Below are positions 1 to 9,516 of a stretch of 64,000 nucleotides of DNA, piece by piece. A program made the position numbers and the translations under genes. The DNA is taken from NCBI GenBank assembly GCA_013306675.1, contig JABLUY010000162.1:1-64000 (forward strand), written 5' to 3'. The notes beneath the pieces were generated by a model. It worked only from the letters and a program-made list of their open reading frames with translations. It made no database searches and was not told the origin of the DNA. Origin of the DNA: Thraustochytrium sp. TN22 (Eukaryota > Sar > Bigyra > Thraustochytrida > Thraustochytriidae). Position 1 is the stretch's first letter; each line of letters begins with the position of its first letter.

Positions 1-1547
1 AGCGAACTCGCTGAAGCCCATCGTGCATCCCGCGCCGCTCGCGCCGCGCCGCGCCCCGCCGCGCCGCGCCCCGCCGCGCCCGCCGCGCGCCGCGCGGCCA
101 GCCGGACTGTCGCGCGTGCGCGCTGCTTATGCTGCTGCTGTTGCTGTTGCGCGGGAGGGCGCGGGACGCCGCGGGACTCGGAGGAGGAGCGTGCGCGGCG
201 GTGCTGGTCGGCGGCTCTTCCACCCCGACGGAAAACCTGGCCGAGCTGCTGGCATGGCTGCGGGGGGAGCTGCCAGCTTTCTCTCTCCAAGCTGACAGGA
301 GCCCACCCACCCCGCAGTGGCGTGGTCGCGCCGCAACTGCTATGCCGTGACATGCCGCGCAGCATCCGGAAGAACACAGTGAGGCTGCCAGACGTGCCCC
401 GCAGGTACCGACGGGCTTCGGCCACGTCGGCCCCGGCTCTGGCTGCTAGCTAGCTAGAGCCCTGCAACAGGCGCCCAGGGCCAAGGCGGTCGGTGGCGTA
501 CTGCGGGAAGCGCTGCTGGGCCACTTGACAGTGATCATGAAGGCGTGGGGCAGCCATCATGGCCACTGGAGCGGGCCGCCGCCAGCCACGTCTGCAGTTC
601 TTGCCAGATCGCCATTTCCAACTCCACGCCTGGTCAGCGCCGTAGCTGCTGGCCGCTGAGGCGTGCACGAGCGGCTGGCTGCTGAGCGGCAGCTGCAGCT
701 GGTGCACCTGCGCACACGACCAGTAGGAAGAGGCGAGACTCGGGGCGACTCGGACTTGAAGCCTCACAGGGAGCTGGCAGTCCCTCGTTGAAACGCGTTG
801 AGGCCACGAACAGAAGATGATCATCCGAGGTGTGTCCTGCGTAAGTTGGATGAGTTCTTGCCGACTCAAGCCTCCGGGCGCCACCGCTCCGCAACGTGAA
901 TGCAATCTTTAATGAGCTCGGCGCGAGTGCCTCTCGACCTGATGCGCATCGAAACACCGCCACGGTTAGAAATCGTTTCGTCGCTGCGTCTCCTTTTTTT
1001 CTAAAAGGTATGAGTCGCCGCGCGCGGCGATCCAATTCATGACTCAGAGATCACGTGTTCGCGCCGTCGCCGGGTGGTTGGGATTGCTGGGGGAGGATGG
1101 AGGTTTCTGTGCATGTGTGATTGTGCTCAACAAGCCAATAGGTTGCTCCAGCCTGGCGCCCGGAAAGCAAGAAGAGATGCAAGAATCCTCTGAGCAAGCA
1201 GCTTCCACGCAAGGGGCTTTCAAGCGAACGACGCAGCGCAACTCGCGGCCCGAAGCAGCCGCCATGCAGGCTGTAGATCGTGATCGCCACGTCCGCCCGC
1301 TGCGAGAGCAGGTCGCAGGAAACGCATTCACTCGTTGCTACCGAGAAGACAACACATTGGGGTTGTACACTGGCAGTATCATAGTCTCGACCGTGGACTT
1401 TCTTGTCGAAATAACGCCCTTGTTGTCGTTACGACACATGACTTGACGCGAGCAGGCAGAGGCGATGACCCACTGGCAGGCGGCACTGACGGCAGGAGGC
1501 TGGTGCTGTACATTAAAAGCTTGGCAAATAGCGGACTTGAGATTAGT
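1..1547. other. Intergenic or unresolved left edge
   Basis: No convincing coding region was found. Open frames here are short, lack recognisable domains and have no start context that stands out. The stretch contains a low-complexity GC tract at 41-100, a CTAGCTAG run at 445-458 and copies of the octamer CACTGGCA near 1369 and at 1471. It probably contains the 3' flank of the histidine kinase gene and part of an unresolved neighbour; an intron-rich or RNA gene could be missed by eye. Confidence 0.4.
41..100. repeat. Low-complexity GCC/CGCGCC tract
   Basis: Imperfect tandem repeats of GCCGCGCC and GCCGCGCCCC at the left edge of the window. No gene could be tied to it. Confidence 0.7.
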
Positions 1548-3593
1548 TTACTGTGCGGCAGGAATTGGTGGGACAACGGCCTCAACGACACCAAGACGTG
1601 CCGTAGGCGAACGGGATCGAGCTGGGCGGCGGCGGCGGGTATTCGAGCCCGAGTTTCGTGTGCTCGCGTCGACAGCCGGTGGTTGCTCGTTGGAACCTGC
1701 TGTTGTTGGCACATTGATGTTGAGAAAACCGAGGAGGGTAGTGAGCTTGTCGCCCTTGCGCCACACAGCGGAGCAGCCGGCGTCGATGAAGCGCTGTGTT
1801 TCGCGAGCGTCCTCCTCGCCCGTCACACCGACAATGGGACCGGTGAAACCAAGCGCGCGAATCTCGCGCGTGGCACTGACGCCGTCTAGAAAGCCCGGCA
1901 TGTGTTTGTCCATGGTGATGCCGTCGAATGCGTCGAGCCCTTGCTCCGCCACCATGCGTACCGCCGCTTCGCCGTCTGCCACCTCCTCGACATGAACCGA
2001 AGAGGCCGTCTTGCGCGCCTGGCGCGTGATGAAGGTTTTCAGGAGCAGGCGATTTGTGACGCTGTCGTCCACGATGAGCAGGCGCTTGTCGCGCGAAGTG
2101 GTGGGCTGCACCTGCGCGGGCTTCTCTCCGGTGCCCAATTTCGCGGGCGCAGGCGCATCGGAGAAGGGCAGGCGAAAAGAGGCTTCAAAGGTGCTCCCAA
2201 CGCCCATCTCGGACTGCACGCGGAGGCTGCCCTCCTCGTAGGCCTCTACGATTCGCTTAGAGAAAGACAACCCGAGCCCGGATCCGCCCAGGTCGAGCGC
2301 GGCGCCCTCGCGCTGCCGCTTGAAGGGCTCAAAAAGGTCCGAGATGACGGCCGGCGCGATGCCAGGGCCAGAATCCCGCACCACGAAGCGCAAGAGCACT
2401 GTACGCCGGACCGGGTCCGGCTCTGCGCGCACCACAACCTGCACCTCGCCGCCGCCCGGTGTGAACTTGATGGCGTTGCCCACCAAGTTGTTGATGCCCT
2501 GCGCCAGGAGCGACATGCAGCCGTCAACGCGCGGCAGCGCATTGACGCAGGCGTCCTCCACGAGCGAGAAGCGCACTTCCTTGAGCGCATCGCCGGCCCC
2601 AGTCGTGGCGGCAAAGCGACGCAGCGCGGCGACCAGGTCGCCCGAAACAGAAAAGGGGCTCGTCTGGCCGCGCCAGGCGCTCGGGGCGGTCTCCATTCGC
2701 GCGAGGTGCAGGATGTTCTCCATGAGCGAGGACAGATTGCTGTGCGACTTGGTGAGCACGCGCACACTGCCTCGCGCCGCATCGTCGAGCGTGCGGTTGC
2801 TGCCTAACGAGTCCAACGCTAGTGTCCCGGCGAAGAAGAGGTTGCGGTACTCGTGGCTGACGAAGTGAAAGACGGTTCGCAAGTGCTGCAGCTTGGACGC
2901 CTGCATGACTTGCACCTCGCAGAGGATCAGCCTGGCACGCATCGTCGCATACAGAGTGCCCAGCAGCATGAAGGCCAACCGCAGGGCGTGCAGGCCCTCG
3001 GCGTGAAGGTAGGCGGCCACATCCTCTTGCGTCCAGCCCAGGTCACGAAGCGCGAAGAAACCGAACACCGCCAGGTGGATGACCGCCTCAAGGAAGCAAT
3101 CCTTGATGAGACATGCGATCGTAAATCGTAGCCACAGCATCACCAAGTACACGGACGCGAGGTCCCAGCCGTACTGACTCGAGACGCGAGTCGGTACCCC
3201 ATTCAGCAGGTACAAGTAGTCCGTCACCGTGTAGTGGAAGCGCAGCGCCATTGGGTAGCGCTCCGCGAACGGCCTCGAGCCCGCAATGTGCACGAGCAGG
3301 ACGGGCACGTGCTTGAGCGCCAAAACGTTGGTCTTCATCAGCCCCGGCGTAAGGATGATGAAGGACATCAGGTACATGGTCGGGACGAAGCTGTTGCCCC
3401 TGCGCAGCAGCTCTTGCCGCGCCGCCAGCATGGCCGCGACTTCGTCCGCGCTGCTCGGCGCCGGCTCCAGTCCCAGCACGCGGTTCACGCGCGGTCCGAG
3501 CCCCAACGTCACCACGTAGGCTGCCAGGTCCGCCTGTGAGAACGTCCACCGCAGTGCCGCATCCCCGCGCGCGGCCCAGCGCCGCAGGCGCAT
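1548..3593 (-). CDS. Membrane-bound hybrid sensor histidine kinase
   Basis: A hybrid two-component kinase of about 681 residues: it would autophosphorylate a histidine and pass the phosphate to its own receiver domain, and so needs a separate phosphotransfer partner. Hydrophobic segments lie at about residues 67-105, 146-180 and 200-220, with no recognisable extracellular sensor. The H-box reads FVSHEYRN with His247. The ATPase domain shows an N-box (NLVGNAIKF), DSGPGIAP and GSGLGLSFS. The receiver has the acidic pair Asp509/Asp510, phospho-acceptor Asp562 in MDKHMPG and Lys613. All catalytic residues are present. The open frame continues upstream to 3977 but begins there with GTG and passes through a 16-Gly run, so the ATG at 3593 (or 3689/3902) is preferred. 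The gene is divergent from the sulfotransferase at 5290. Hybrid kinases of this build are known in amoebae, fungi, plants and stramenopiles; the signal is unknown. Confidence 0.9.
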   Translation of the reverse strand: MRLRRWAARGDAALRWTFSQADLAAYVVTLGLGPRVNRVLGLEPAPSSADEVAAMLAARQELLRRGNSFVPTMYLMSFIILTPGLMKTNVLALKHVPVLLVHIAGSRPFAERYPMALRFHYTVTDYLYLLNGVPTRVSSQYGWDLASVYLVMLWLRFTIACLIKDCFLEAVIHLAVFGFFALRDLGWTQEDVAAYLHAEGLHALRLAFMLLGTLYATMRARLILCEVQVMQASKLQHLRTVFHFVSHEYRNLFFAGTLALDSLGSNRTLDDAARGSVRVLTKSHSNLSSLMENILHLARMETAPSAWRGQTSPFSVSGDLVAALRRFAATTGAGDALKEVRFSLVEDACVNALPRVDGCMSLLAQGINNLVGNAIKFTPGGGEVQVVVRAEPDPVRRTVLLRFVVRDSGPGIAPAVISDLFEPFKRQREGAALDLGGSGLGLSFSKRIVEAYEEGSLRVQSEMGVGSTFEASFRLPFSDAPAPAKLGTGEKPAQVQPTTSRDKRLLIVDDSVTNRLLLKTFITRQARKTASSVHVEEVADGEAAVRMVAEQGLDAFDGITMDKHMPGFLDGVSATREIRALGFTGPIVGVTGEEDARETQRFIDAGCSAVWRKGDKLTTLLGFLNINVPTTAGSNEQPPAVDASTRNSGSNTRRRRPARSRSPTARLGVVEAVVPPIPAAQ

Positions 3594-3634
3594 CTCCGCC
3601 GCCGCCGCCAGGCGCCGTCTCGCGCCGCCGCCCT

Positions 3635-3636
<2 letters not shown>

Positions 3637-3684
<48 letters not shown>
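3637..3684 (-). repeat. (CCG)16 triplet tract, GGC on the kinase strand
   Basis: Sixteen perfect CCG units, read as GGC on the minus strand, 44 bases upstream of the preferred kinase start at 3593. If the longer frame were translated it would be a run of 16 glycines. It is one of a set of GGC tracts near start codons in this window, which favours a transcribed 5' leader. Confidence 0.9.
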
Positions 3685-3685
<1 letters not shown>

Positions 3686-3842
3686 GCATCCGCGCGCGCG
3701 CCGGGCCCGGAAGCGGCCCGCTTTCCGCTTCAAGTTTGCTTGCTTGCTCCGCCGGCCACGGCGCCGGCGCGCCGCGAGCCTGGGTCTGACTGCGACTTCG
3801 AGCAAGTGCTGCTTGTGAAGGAAGACCAGGAAGCCGAGGAGG

Positions 3843-4337
3843 CACTGGCAGCGAAGAGCCGAGAGAGCCGCGCGGTCGCGCTGCCAGTGCCGCCACCGGC
3901 ATGCAGTGGCGGCGGCGACCACTGGCAGCCAACCGGGCCTGAGCAGCACTGGCACTGCAGCCACGCGGTGCGGCCACTACAGGCAGGCCGCGGGTGCCCT
4001 GTTGCCAAGTTCATGCATCCTCAGGCAAAATCACTGGCAGTTCTTGAAGCACCCAGAGAACGGGGAACAGCGCGGGGTTGCCAAGAACGAGGAACAGCTG
4101 TCAGTGATCATAGCAAGCTGCGGCGGCAGCGCGGCAACCGGGGGCTTCACTCTAGCTAGCGTGGCCGCACTCAGCGCGCACTGCACTCCACTGCGGCCAC
4201 GGCCGGCTGCGCGGCACTGCACTGCCTGCAAGAAAACGGCACGCAGGCCGTTTCGCCGCGTTGCGCCATGTTTCGCGGTAGCCTACTAGGCCCCTCTTAC
4301 TTTAGAGCGGCGAGCTGGGTCCACGCCACTGCCAGTG
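3843..4337. promoter_or_regulatory. Cluster of CACTGGCA / TGCCAGTG octamers
   Basis: Copies of CACTGGCA or its complement lie at 3843, 3882, 3920, 3947, 4032 and 4330, the last inside the near-palindrome CACTGCCAGTG. All lie in the shared 5' region of the kinase and the first sulfotransferase. A transcription-factor site is an inference from density only. Confidence 0.35.
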
Positions 4338-5289
4338 ACCGTGCCGTGGCCGCTCACGAACTTTCGCTGCAAAGTGCTGCTGCAAACTACTGCACGCAAG
4401 TTCGCGCGCGGAGTGCCGCGGTCGCGGCGCCCTCCAGCCTGCGCAGCTCCGGGTGCAGGCTCGCGGTACTTTCCCGCGCCGTGGTTGAAGTCTCTGCCAG
4501 CTGCCAGCACCGAGCGGCCGGGCCCAAGCGGCCACAAGCTGCGTTGCGGCGCTTGTGTCTGTCAAATGGATGTACGATGTGATTCGGAAGCCGCAAGCCC
4601 GGGCGACTCCAAGTTGGCGGCCGGGGCGGCTGTGAAAACACATCGGGCCACGGCAGCTTGTCAAACCTCGTGCGACAGACGACAGTACGGCATGACGGAG
4701 CTGTGCAGAGAGCGCAGCCTCGCGCCGGTCGCTCGGTCGCCAGCTCGCGGCGCGCGGATCACAGCAGCCAGCCCTGGCAGGGCACGGGGACTGCGTCGAG
4801 TCAAGAACCTCGCTCCGTGGAGTGTAACGCCGAGGTGGTCTTCGCACAGCCTTGATCGCGCGCGCTGTCCCCTTCACCGGCCAAGGAGATTCCGCCAGCA
4901 AGCAGTGCGGTGACGCGGGAGCAAGCAAACCCTCAATCAAGACCCGGGAGTCCAGCCTGCCAGCGTGCCTGCCTGCGCGCCTGCCTGCGTGCTGCCTGCC
5001 TCTGCGCGACGCTGCTCGCGCGCGACGGCGCCCGCCTGCTCGGCGGCGTGGGGCCCGTCGTCAGTGGCTTTTAGCGGCGCGGGCGGGCGGTCCGACAGAG
5101 ACTTGGACCTGAGGTGAGCTGGGTGTGCTGACCGTGACGGCGAGGCAGGACGCCGACCGCAGCTCCGCAACCTCCGGCGCAGCGGCGCAGCAAATTGCAA
5201 AGCGCGTGGGCGGACGCGCGAGCGCTTTGGGGGCGATCGATCGATTGATCGATTGATCGAAGGAAGGAGCGAGCGAGCAGGCGAGCGAG

Positions 5290-6846
5290 ATGCCGTGGCT
5301 CATCAAGTCGACGGCGCGGCAGATCAAGGACGGCGACCTGAAATCGGCACCCGAGCGGCAACAGGGCTCGCGGCCGACGGGCGACGTGGAGGCCGGCCTT
5401 GGGCAGTCGCCTGCCGAGGAGGAGCGCGACCTGCTGTTTGTGCACGTACCGAGGTGCGGCGGCACGAGCCTGACGAAACTCTTCAATGTGCACGCCAAGG
5501 CGGCAAAGGGCAGGTCGCTCTATCACAGACTAGGGCTGCTCTATTTTCAGCATAGGTACAAGCTGCTAGAGACCGGGAACGTTGTGTGGTTCAGCGTGGA
5601 GAACTTCATCACGCTAACGAGCATCGTCATCAACACGACGCTGTGGTACTTTGGCGTGCTCAAGTCGGTGAGCCCGCTGTGCGAGCTGGAGCACGGCGGT
5701 GATGGCAGCGGCTTCCAGTGCCCGCCCAGCCTGCTGAGCCTGGTCTTGTACGGGTTCGCCATCACGGGCTTCATCGCCAGTACCTTCATCATCACGGCGC
5801 CGCTCAGCGGCCGCATTGACTTCATGCGCCGTCTGTACATGTTCTTCGTGGGCCAGGTGCTGTGCAACTTGACCGAGGCTGAGAGCTGGCTCACGGGCGT
5901 GAGCCGCATTGGCTACGTGATCCACTTTACGCTGCCCAAGATGATCGAGCACGGCTTCATCGACGAGCACGAGCTGCCAGACATCGACTCCTTCGCCATC
6001 GTGCGCAACCCGTTCTCGCGTATGGTGAGCATCTACGGCTACAACCGCTTCTCGCTCAGCCTCAATACGTGCCCGTGCGGCGCCGCGGGCGGCTGCCTCG
6101 CCGGCTGCCTCGACCGCCTTGACGCCTGCTTCTCAGAGCGCTTCAGCGACTTCGTCGAGGACTGGTACCGCAAGTGGAAGGCCTACAAGGCCGCCGGCGA
6201 CACCAGCGAGAGCGTCGTCTACTGCCACGTCGTGCCCATGAAGGACTTCACGCACCGCAAGTCCGAGCAGCTCGTTGGCTGCGTCATCAAGCAGGAGAAT
6301 CTCCGCAACATCGTGAATGGCTCGCTCAACGAGTGCCTCACCGACAACCGCCCCGCGCCCATCCCTCCGCGCATCCTCCAGGCGCTCAAGGACATGCCAC
6401 ACACCAACCGCCGCCACCGTAGCAAGCCCTGGCAGGACTACTACAACCGCCGCACCGCGCGCCTCGTCTACGAGATGTACAAGGAGGACTTCGAGGCCTT
6501 TGGCTATGACGCCCACATCCCCGGCCGCCCGGACCTCGACGGCGCCATCCAGGCCGACCACTTCGACGCCGAGACGGACTTCCTCGACGAGGCCGACCAG
6601 CCCGAGACCGAGGACGAGGCGCAGCGTCATCGCCACGCAGCCAGCGTGCGCCACGCCGCCGCTGGGGACGACGACCGCGACGACGATATGCATACCGCAA
6701 TCCGCGTGCATGTGCCGCCCGCCCAGCACTCCGAGTCCGAGTCCTCCTACCGCCGCGAGCAAAGCGACGCCGACAGCGAGAGCGGCAGCGAGAGTGGGCC
6801 TGCCCCCGACGCCGCATCATCGTCCTTTATCATCTCTGCAGTGTGA
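5290..6846 (+). CDS. Sulfotransferase with embedded membrane segment, copy 1
   Basis: A 518-residue protein with both PAPS-binding elements of the sulfotransferase fold: the 5'-phosphosulfate loop VHVPRCGGTS at residues 51-60 and the 3'-phosphate element IVRNPFSRMVSIYG around residues 237-250 (Arg239, Ser243). It should transfer sulfate from PAPS to a carbohydrate or other hydroxyl acceptor. The two motifs are about 180 residues apart, and the space holds strongly hydrophobic stretches at about 105-127 and 148-170, so the catalytic fold appears interrupted by at least two membrane helices. The C-terminal half has the conserved MPHTNRR and SKPWQD blocks shared with the paralogue at 8165. The last 90 residues are acidic, His-rich and probably disordered, and are missing from the paralogue. 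No signal peptide is visible. The acceptor is unknown. Confidence 0.85.
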   Translation: MPWLIKSTARQIKDGDLKSAPERQQGSRPTGDVEAGLGQSPAEEERDLLFVHVPRCGGTSLTKLFNVHAKAAKGRSLYHRLGLLYFQHRYKLLETGNVVWFSVENFITLTSIVINTTLWYFGVLKSVSPLCELEHGGDGSGFQCPPSLLSLVLYGFAITGFIASTFIITAPLSGRIDFMRRLYMFFVGQVLCNLTEAESWLTGVSRIGYVIHFTLPKMIEHGFIDEHELPDIDSFAIVRNPFSRMVSIYGYNRFSLSLNTCPCGAAGGCLAGCLDRLDACFSERFSDFVEDWYRKWKAYKAAGDTSESVVYCHVVPMKDFTHRKSEQLVGCVIKQENLRNIVNGSLNECLTDNRPAPIPPRILQALKDMPHTNRRHRSKPWQDYYNRRTARLVYEMYKEDFEAFGYDAHIPGRPDLDGAIQADHFDAETDFLDEADQPETEDEAQRHRHAASVRHAAAGDDDRDDDMHTAIRVHVPPAQHSESESSYRREQSDADSESGSESGPAPDAASSSFIISAV

Positions 6847-8164
6847 GCTGCAGGCAGGCAGAGGAGGAAAGCATGCGCGATGGCGGAAAGCTCCACCGCC
6901 CACAATGTGTATTCAGATGTCAAGATGTCAACCTTTTTGTCCTTTCTTACTGGTACCGGAATTTATTTCTGCCCGCTCTGCGCGCGCGCCTGCAGCCATA
7001 CTTCGAGTCGCGCGCGCGCCTGCGGTCTCACAATACAACAACGCAAGCTTCTACCAAGCAAGGCGGACCCGGCGGCCGATCCATCGCACGTGCCCGGCGG
7101 CCGATCCGTCGCGCGTGCCCGCCCGCCTCTCGCTGACTCATGAGAGCCTCGTTGGTTTTCTGTTCAAGTTGTTTGTGCGCGCCGCGCCCGCAGAGAGAAC
7201 GCTCAAGCTGGCCCTCAGGCTCCGTCCGGCGCCCGAGCCGACTCGACTCTCGAGGCGCCGACGCACCACACGCCGTATGACACTGCCACCTGACCAGTGT
7301 GACACTGGCACTACAGGGCCGTCACGTCAGCGAAGACTCCGAAGGCGCGACGCGCCGGCCCGGGCGACGGTCCGGTCCGGGAAGACGTGTGCGCCACCAC
7401 CACCGTGACTGCACCGTAACACCTGGCCAGTGGCCCGCCACACCGCCACACCCGTGCCCCTGTCGTACGCCGCACGCCTCAGGAGTCAAGCCCGTACTCC
7501 GCCCGCGTCATGGTGGCCGGCAGGTACGCGTAGAACTGCCTGCGGCGCCAGGGCGCCGACAGCGCCGTGGCGGCAAACGGGGCGGCAGAACCCAAAGGGA
7601 CGGCGGGCTTGCCAGATAGTACTAGCTAGCTAGCTAGTTACCTAGCGCGGTGCAAGGCGAGCGATTGGCGCGCGCTCGTTGTTCGGTGTGGCTCGCGCGG
7701 CTTGTGCAGTGCAGTGCAGCCGCTGAGCTACACCAAGATCAGCTGCAAGCACTGCCAACTTGAAGCAGCTGCTGCTGCGGTGCTAGCACGGGCGGGCAGG
7801 CAGTTCGCGGCGCGCGCGTGCCACCCGTGCTGCGGCCGGTCGGCGTGGCGCGCAGAACGGCCGTGGCCGCCGCACATTGCGGCACATCGTGGCACATCAA
7901 AGGTCGATCAAAGCCACTGCGAAAGCGAGCGACCAGCGGGGAGCTTGGCTAGCTTTGCAGGTTTCGCTAAACCTGTATTGCAGTGCAGCGGTGAACCTTG
8001 CGGCGCCCTGCAGTGCGGACGAGACCTGCCTGCCGCCAAGCCGGCCAGCACCGTGGCACTTCACTGCACGGGGTCCCGGGGAGTCGCAGACAACAGAACT
8101 TTAACGCCGCACGGCCGCAGAAGCGCAGTCGGCAATCAAGCGCTCGCTTGCTGAGCGCAGCGCC
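6847..8164. other. Intergenic region between the two sulfotransferases
   Basis: About 1.3 kb with no supported gene. It contains CACTGGCA at 7303 and its partner CACTGCCA at 7280, and CTAGCTAG runs at 7617-7640. It should hold the 3' flank of copy 1 and the promoter of copy 2. Confidence 0.5.
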
Positions 8165-9388
8165 ATGCCGTGGCTCGTCAAGTCCGAGGCGCGCATGCGC
8201 AAGGAGGGCCGCGTGGCAGCGGCGGAGGCTATCGCGAATGCAGAGGCAAGGCGGGCAAGCAGAGAAAAGAAGGCCAGAAGAGCCACCCTTGCGTTGGTGG
8301 CGCCGGCGGAGCAAGACGACGAGAGGGATCTTCTCTTCGTGCACGTGCCGCGATGCGGCGGCACGAGCCTAAGTCACCAGTTCAACCTCAACCGCAAGGC
8401 AATGCAGGGACGCGCGCTGTACTACCGACTCACGCTCATGTACTTCTTTCGGCGATATCGTCTGCTGGAGGAGCAGCACGTGCTCTTCCGCACCTACGAG
8501 AACCTCATCGCATTGACCAGCGCGTGCGTCACCACCCTGCTCTGGTACCTGGGCGTGCTCTCCTCAATCGACCCATCGTGCGATGAGTCGGCCCGCAGCG
8601 AGAGCGGGTTCAACTGCGCGCCGAGTCCACTTAATGTCGCCATGTACGGCATGGCCATCATCACGTTTTGCATGTCCTCCTTTTACGGCACCGCCTTCAT
8701 CTCGGGCCGCCTGGACATCATCCGGCGCTTCAATGGCTTCGTCTCGACCTACGTCTTCTGCGGCTTCTTCGACGCCGAGGCCTGGCTCACCGGCATCAGC
8801 ATCAAGGGCTACCTCATGCACCTCACCGTGAAGCAGATGATGGACTATGGCTTCCTCACCGAGGGCGACCTGGGCGAGATCGACTCCTTCGCCATCGTGC
8901 GCAACCCGTACTCGCGCATGGTCAGCGTTTGGGGCTACAACCACCGACCAGGAGAGTGCTTCGAGGACTTCGTCCGCTCCTGGCACCGCAAGTTTCGCGT
9001 GTACCAGCGCGACGGCCCGGGCCGGGGCGACAGCATCTACTGCCACGTGCTCCCTATGTGCGAGTTCACGCACAGCGAGGGTCGCCAGCTCGTAGATTGC
9101 ATCATCAAACAAGAGGACGTGCGCTCCGTTTCCAGCGGCGAGAAGACCCAGTATCTCCGTGACGGCCAGCTCACCGAGATCCCACCGCGCATCCGGACAA
9201 TCATCAGGGACATGCCGCACACGAACCGGCGCTCGCGCTCCAAGCCATGGCAGGATTTTTACGACGCGCCCACTGCGCAGCTCGTTTACGAGATGTACAG
9301 AGAAGACTTCACTACGTTCGGCTACTCGCCCCTCATTCCGGGTCGTGCCGACCTTGACAACGCCATCAACGTCGAAATCTCTGTTTGA
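8165..9388 (+). CDS. Sulfotransferase with embedded membrane segment, copy 2
   Basis: A 407-residue tandem paralogue of the gene at 5290. It begins with the same MPWLxKS opening, has VHVPRCGGTS at residues 59-68 and IVRNPYSRMVSVWG with Arg246 and Ser250, and keeps the same roughly 180-residue spacing filled with hydrophobic segments. Blocks such as YCHVLPM, MPHTNRR and SKPWQDFY match copy 1 closely, and both end the conserved part with a PGRxDLDxAI block. Copy 2 lacks the long acidic tail of copy 1. Both copies retain the PAPS-binding residues and so look active. The shared architecture in both copies shows that the membrane insert predates the duplication. The acceptor and compartment are unknown; a Golgi membrane location would fit the family but is inference. 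Confidence 0.85.
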   Translation: MPWLVKSEARMRKEGRVAAAEAIANAEARRASREKKARRATLALVAPAEQDDERDLLFVHVPRCGGTSLSHQFNLNRKAMQGRALYYRLTLMYFFRRYRLLEEQHVLFRTYENLIALTSACVTTLLWYLGVLSSIDPSCDESARSESGFNCAPSPLNVAMYGMAIITFCMSSFYGTAFISGRLDIIRRFNGFVSTYVFCGFFDAEAWLTGISIKGYLMHLTVKQMMDYGFLTEGDLGEIDSFAIVRNPYSRMVSVWGYNHRPGECFEDFVRSWHRKFRVYQRDGPGRGDSIYCHVLPMCEFTHSEGRQLVDCIIKQEDVRSVSSGEKTQYLRDGQLTEIPPRIRTIIRDMPHTNRRSRSKPWQDFYDAPTAQLVYEMYREDFTTFGYSPLIPGRADLDNAINVEISV

Positions 9389-9516
9389 ATAATGACCAAC
9401 AACGACCTGCCTGACACGTTCTAGCCCACGGTCCGTGCTGGCGGCCGGCATGCACACGACTACACGTACGCCTACGCTACACAGCTTGACTGCTCCAGAG
9501 TGACAGAGAGGCCTTT

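Larger units (their letters stand above)
3594..5289. other. Divergent intergenic region, kinase / sulfotransferase 1
   Basis: About 1.7 kb between two head-to-head genes. It holds the CCG tract, the CACTGGCA cluster, a CTAGCTAG run at 4153-4160 and a GATC/GATT tandem stretch at about 5236-5260, just upstream of the sulfotransferase ATG. No further gene is supported. Confidence 0.5.

Noticed and set aside
634-1035. A 133-codon minus-strand frame near the left edge
   Set aside because: Mixed low-complexity composition, no domain and no support from neighbours.
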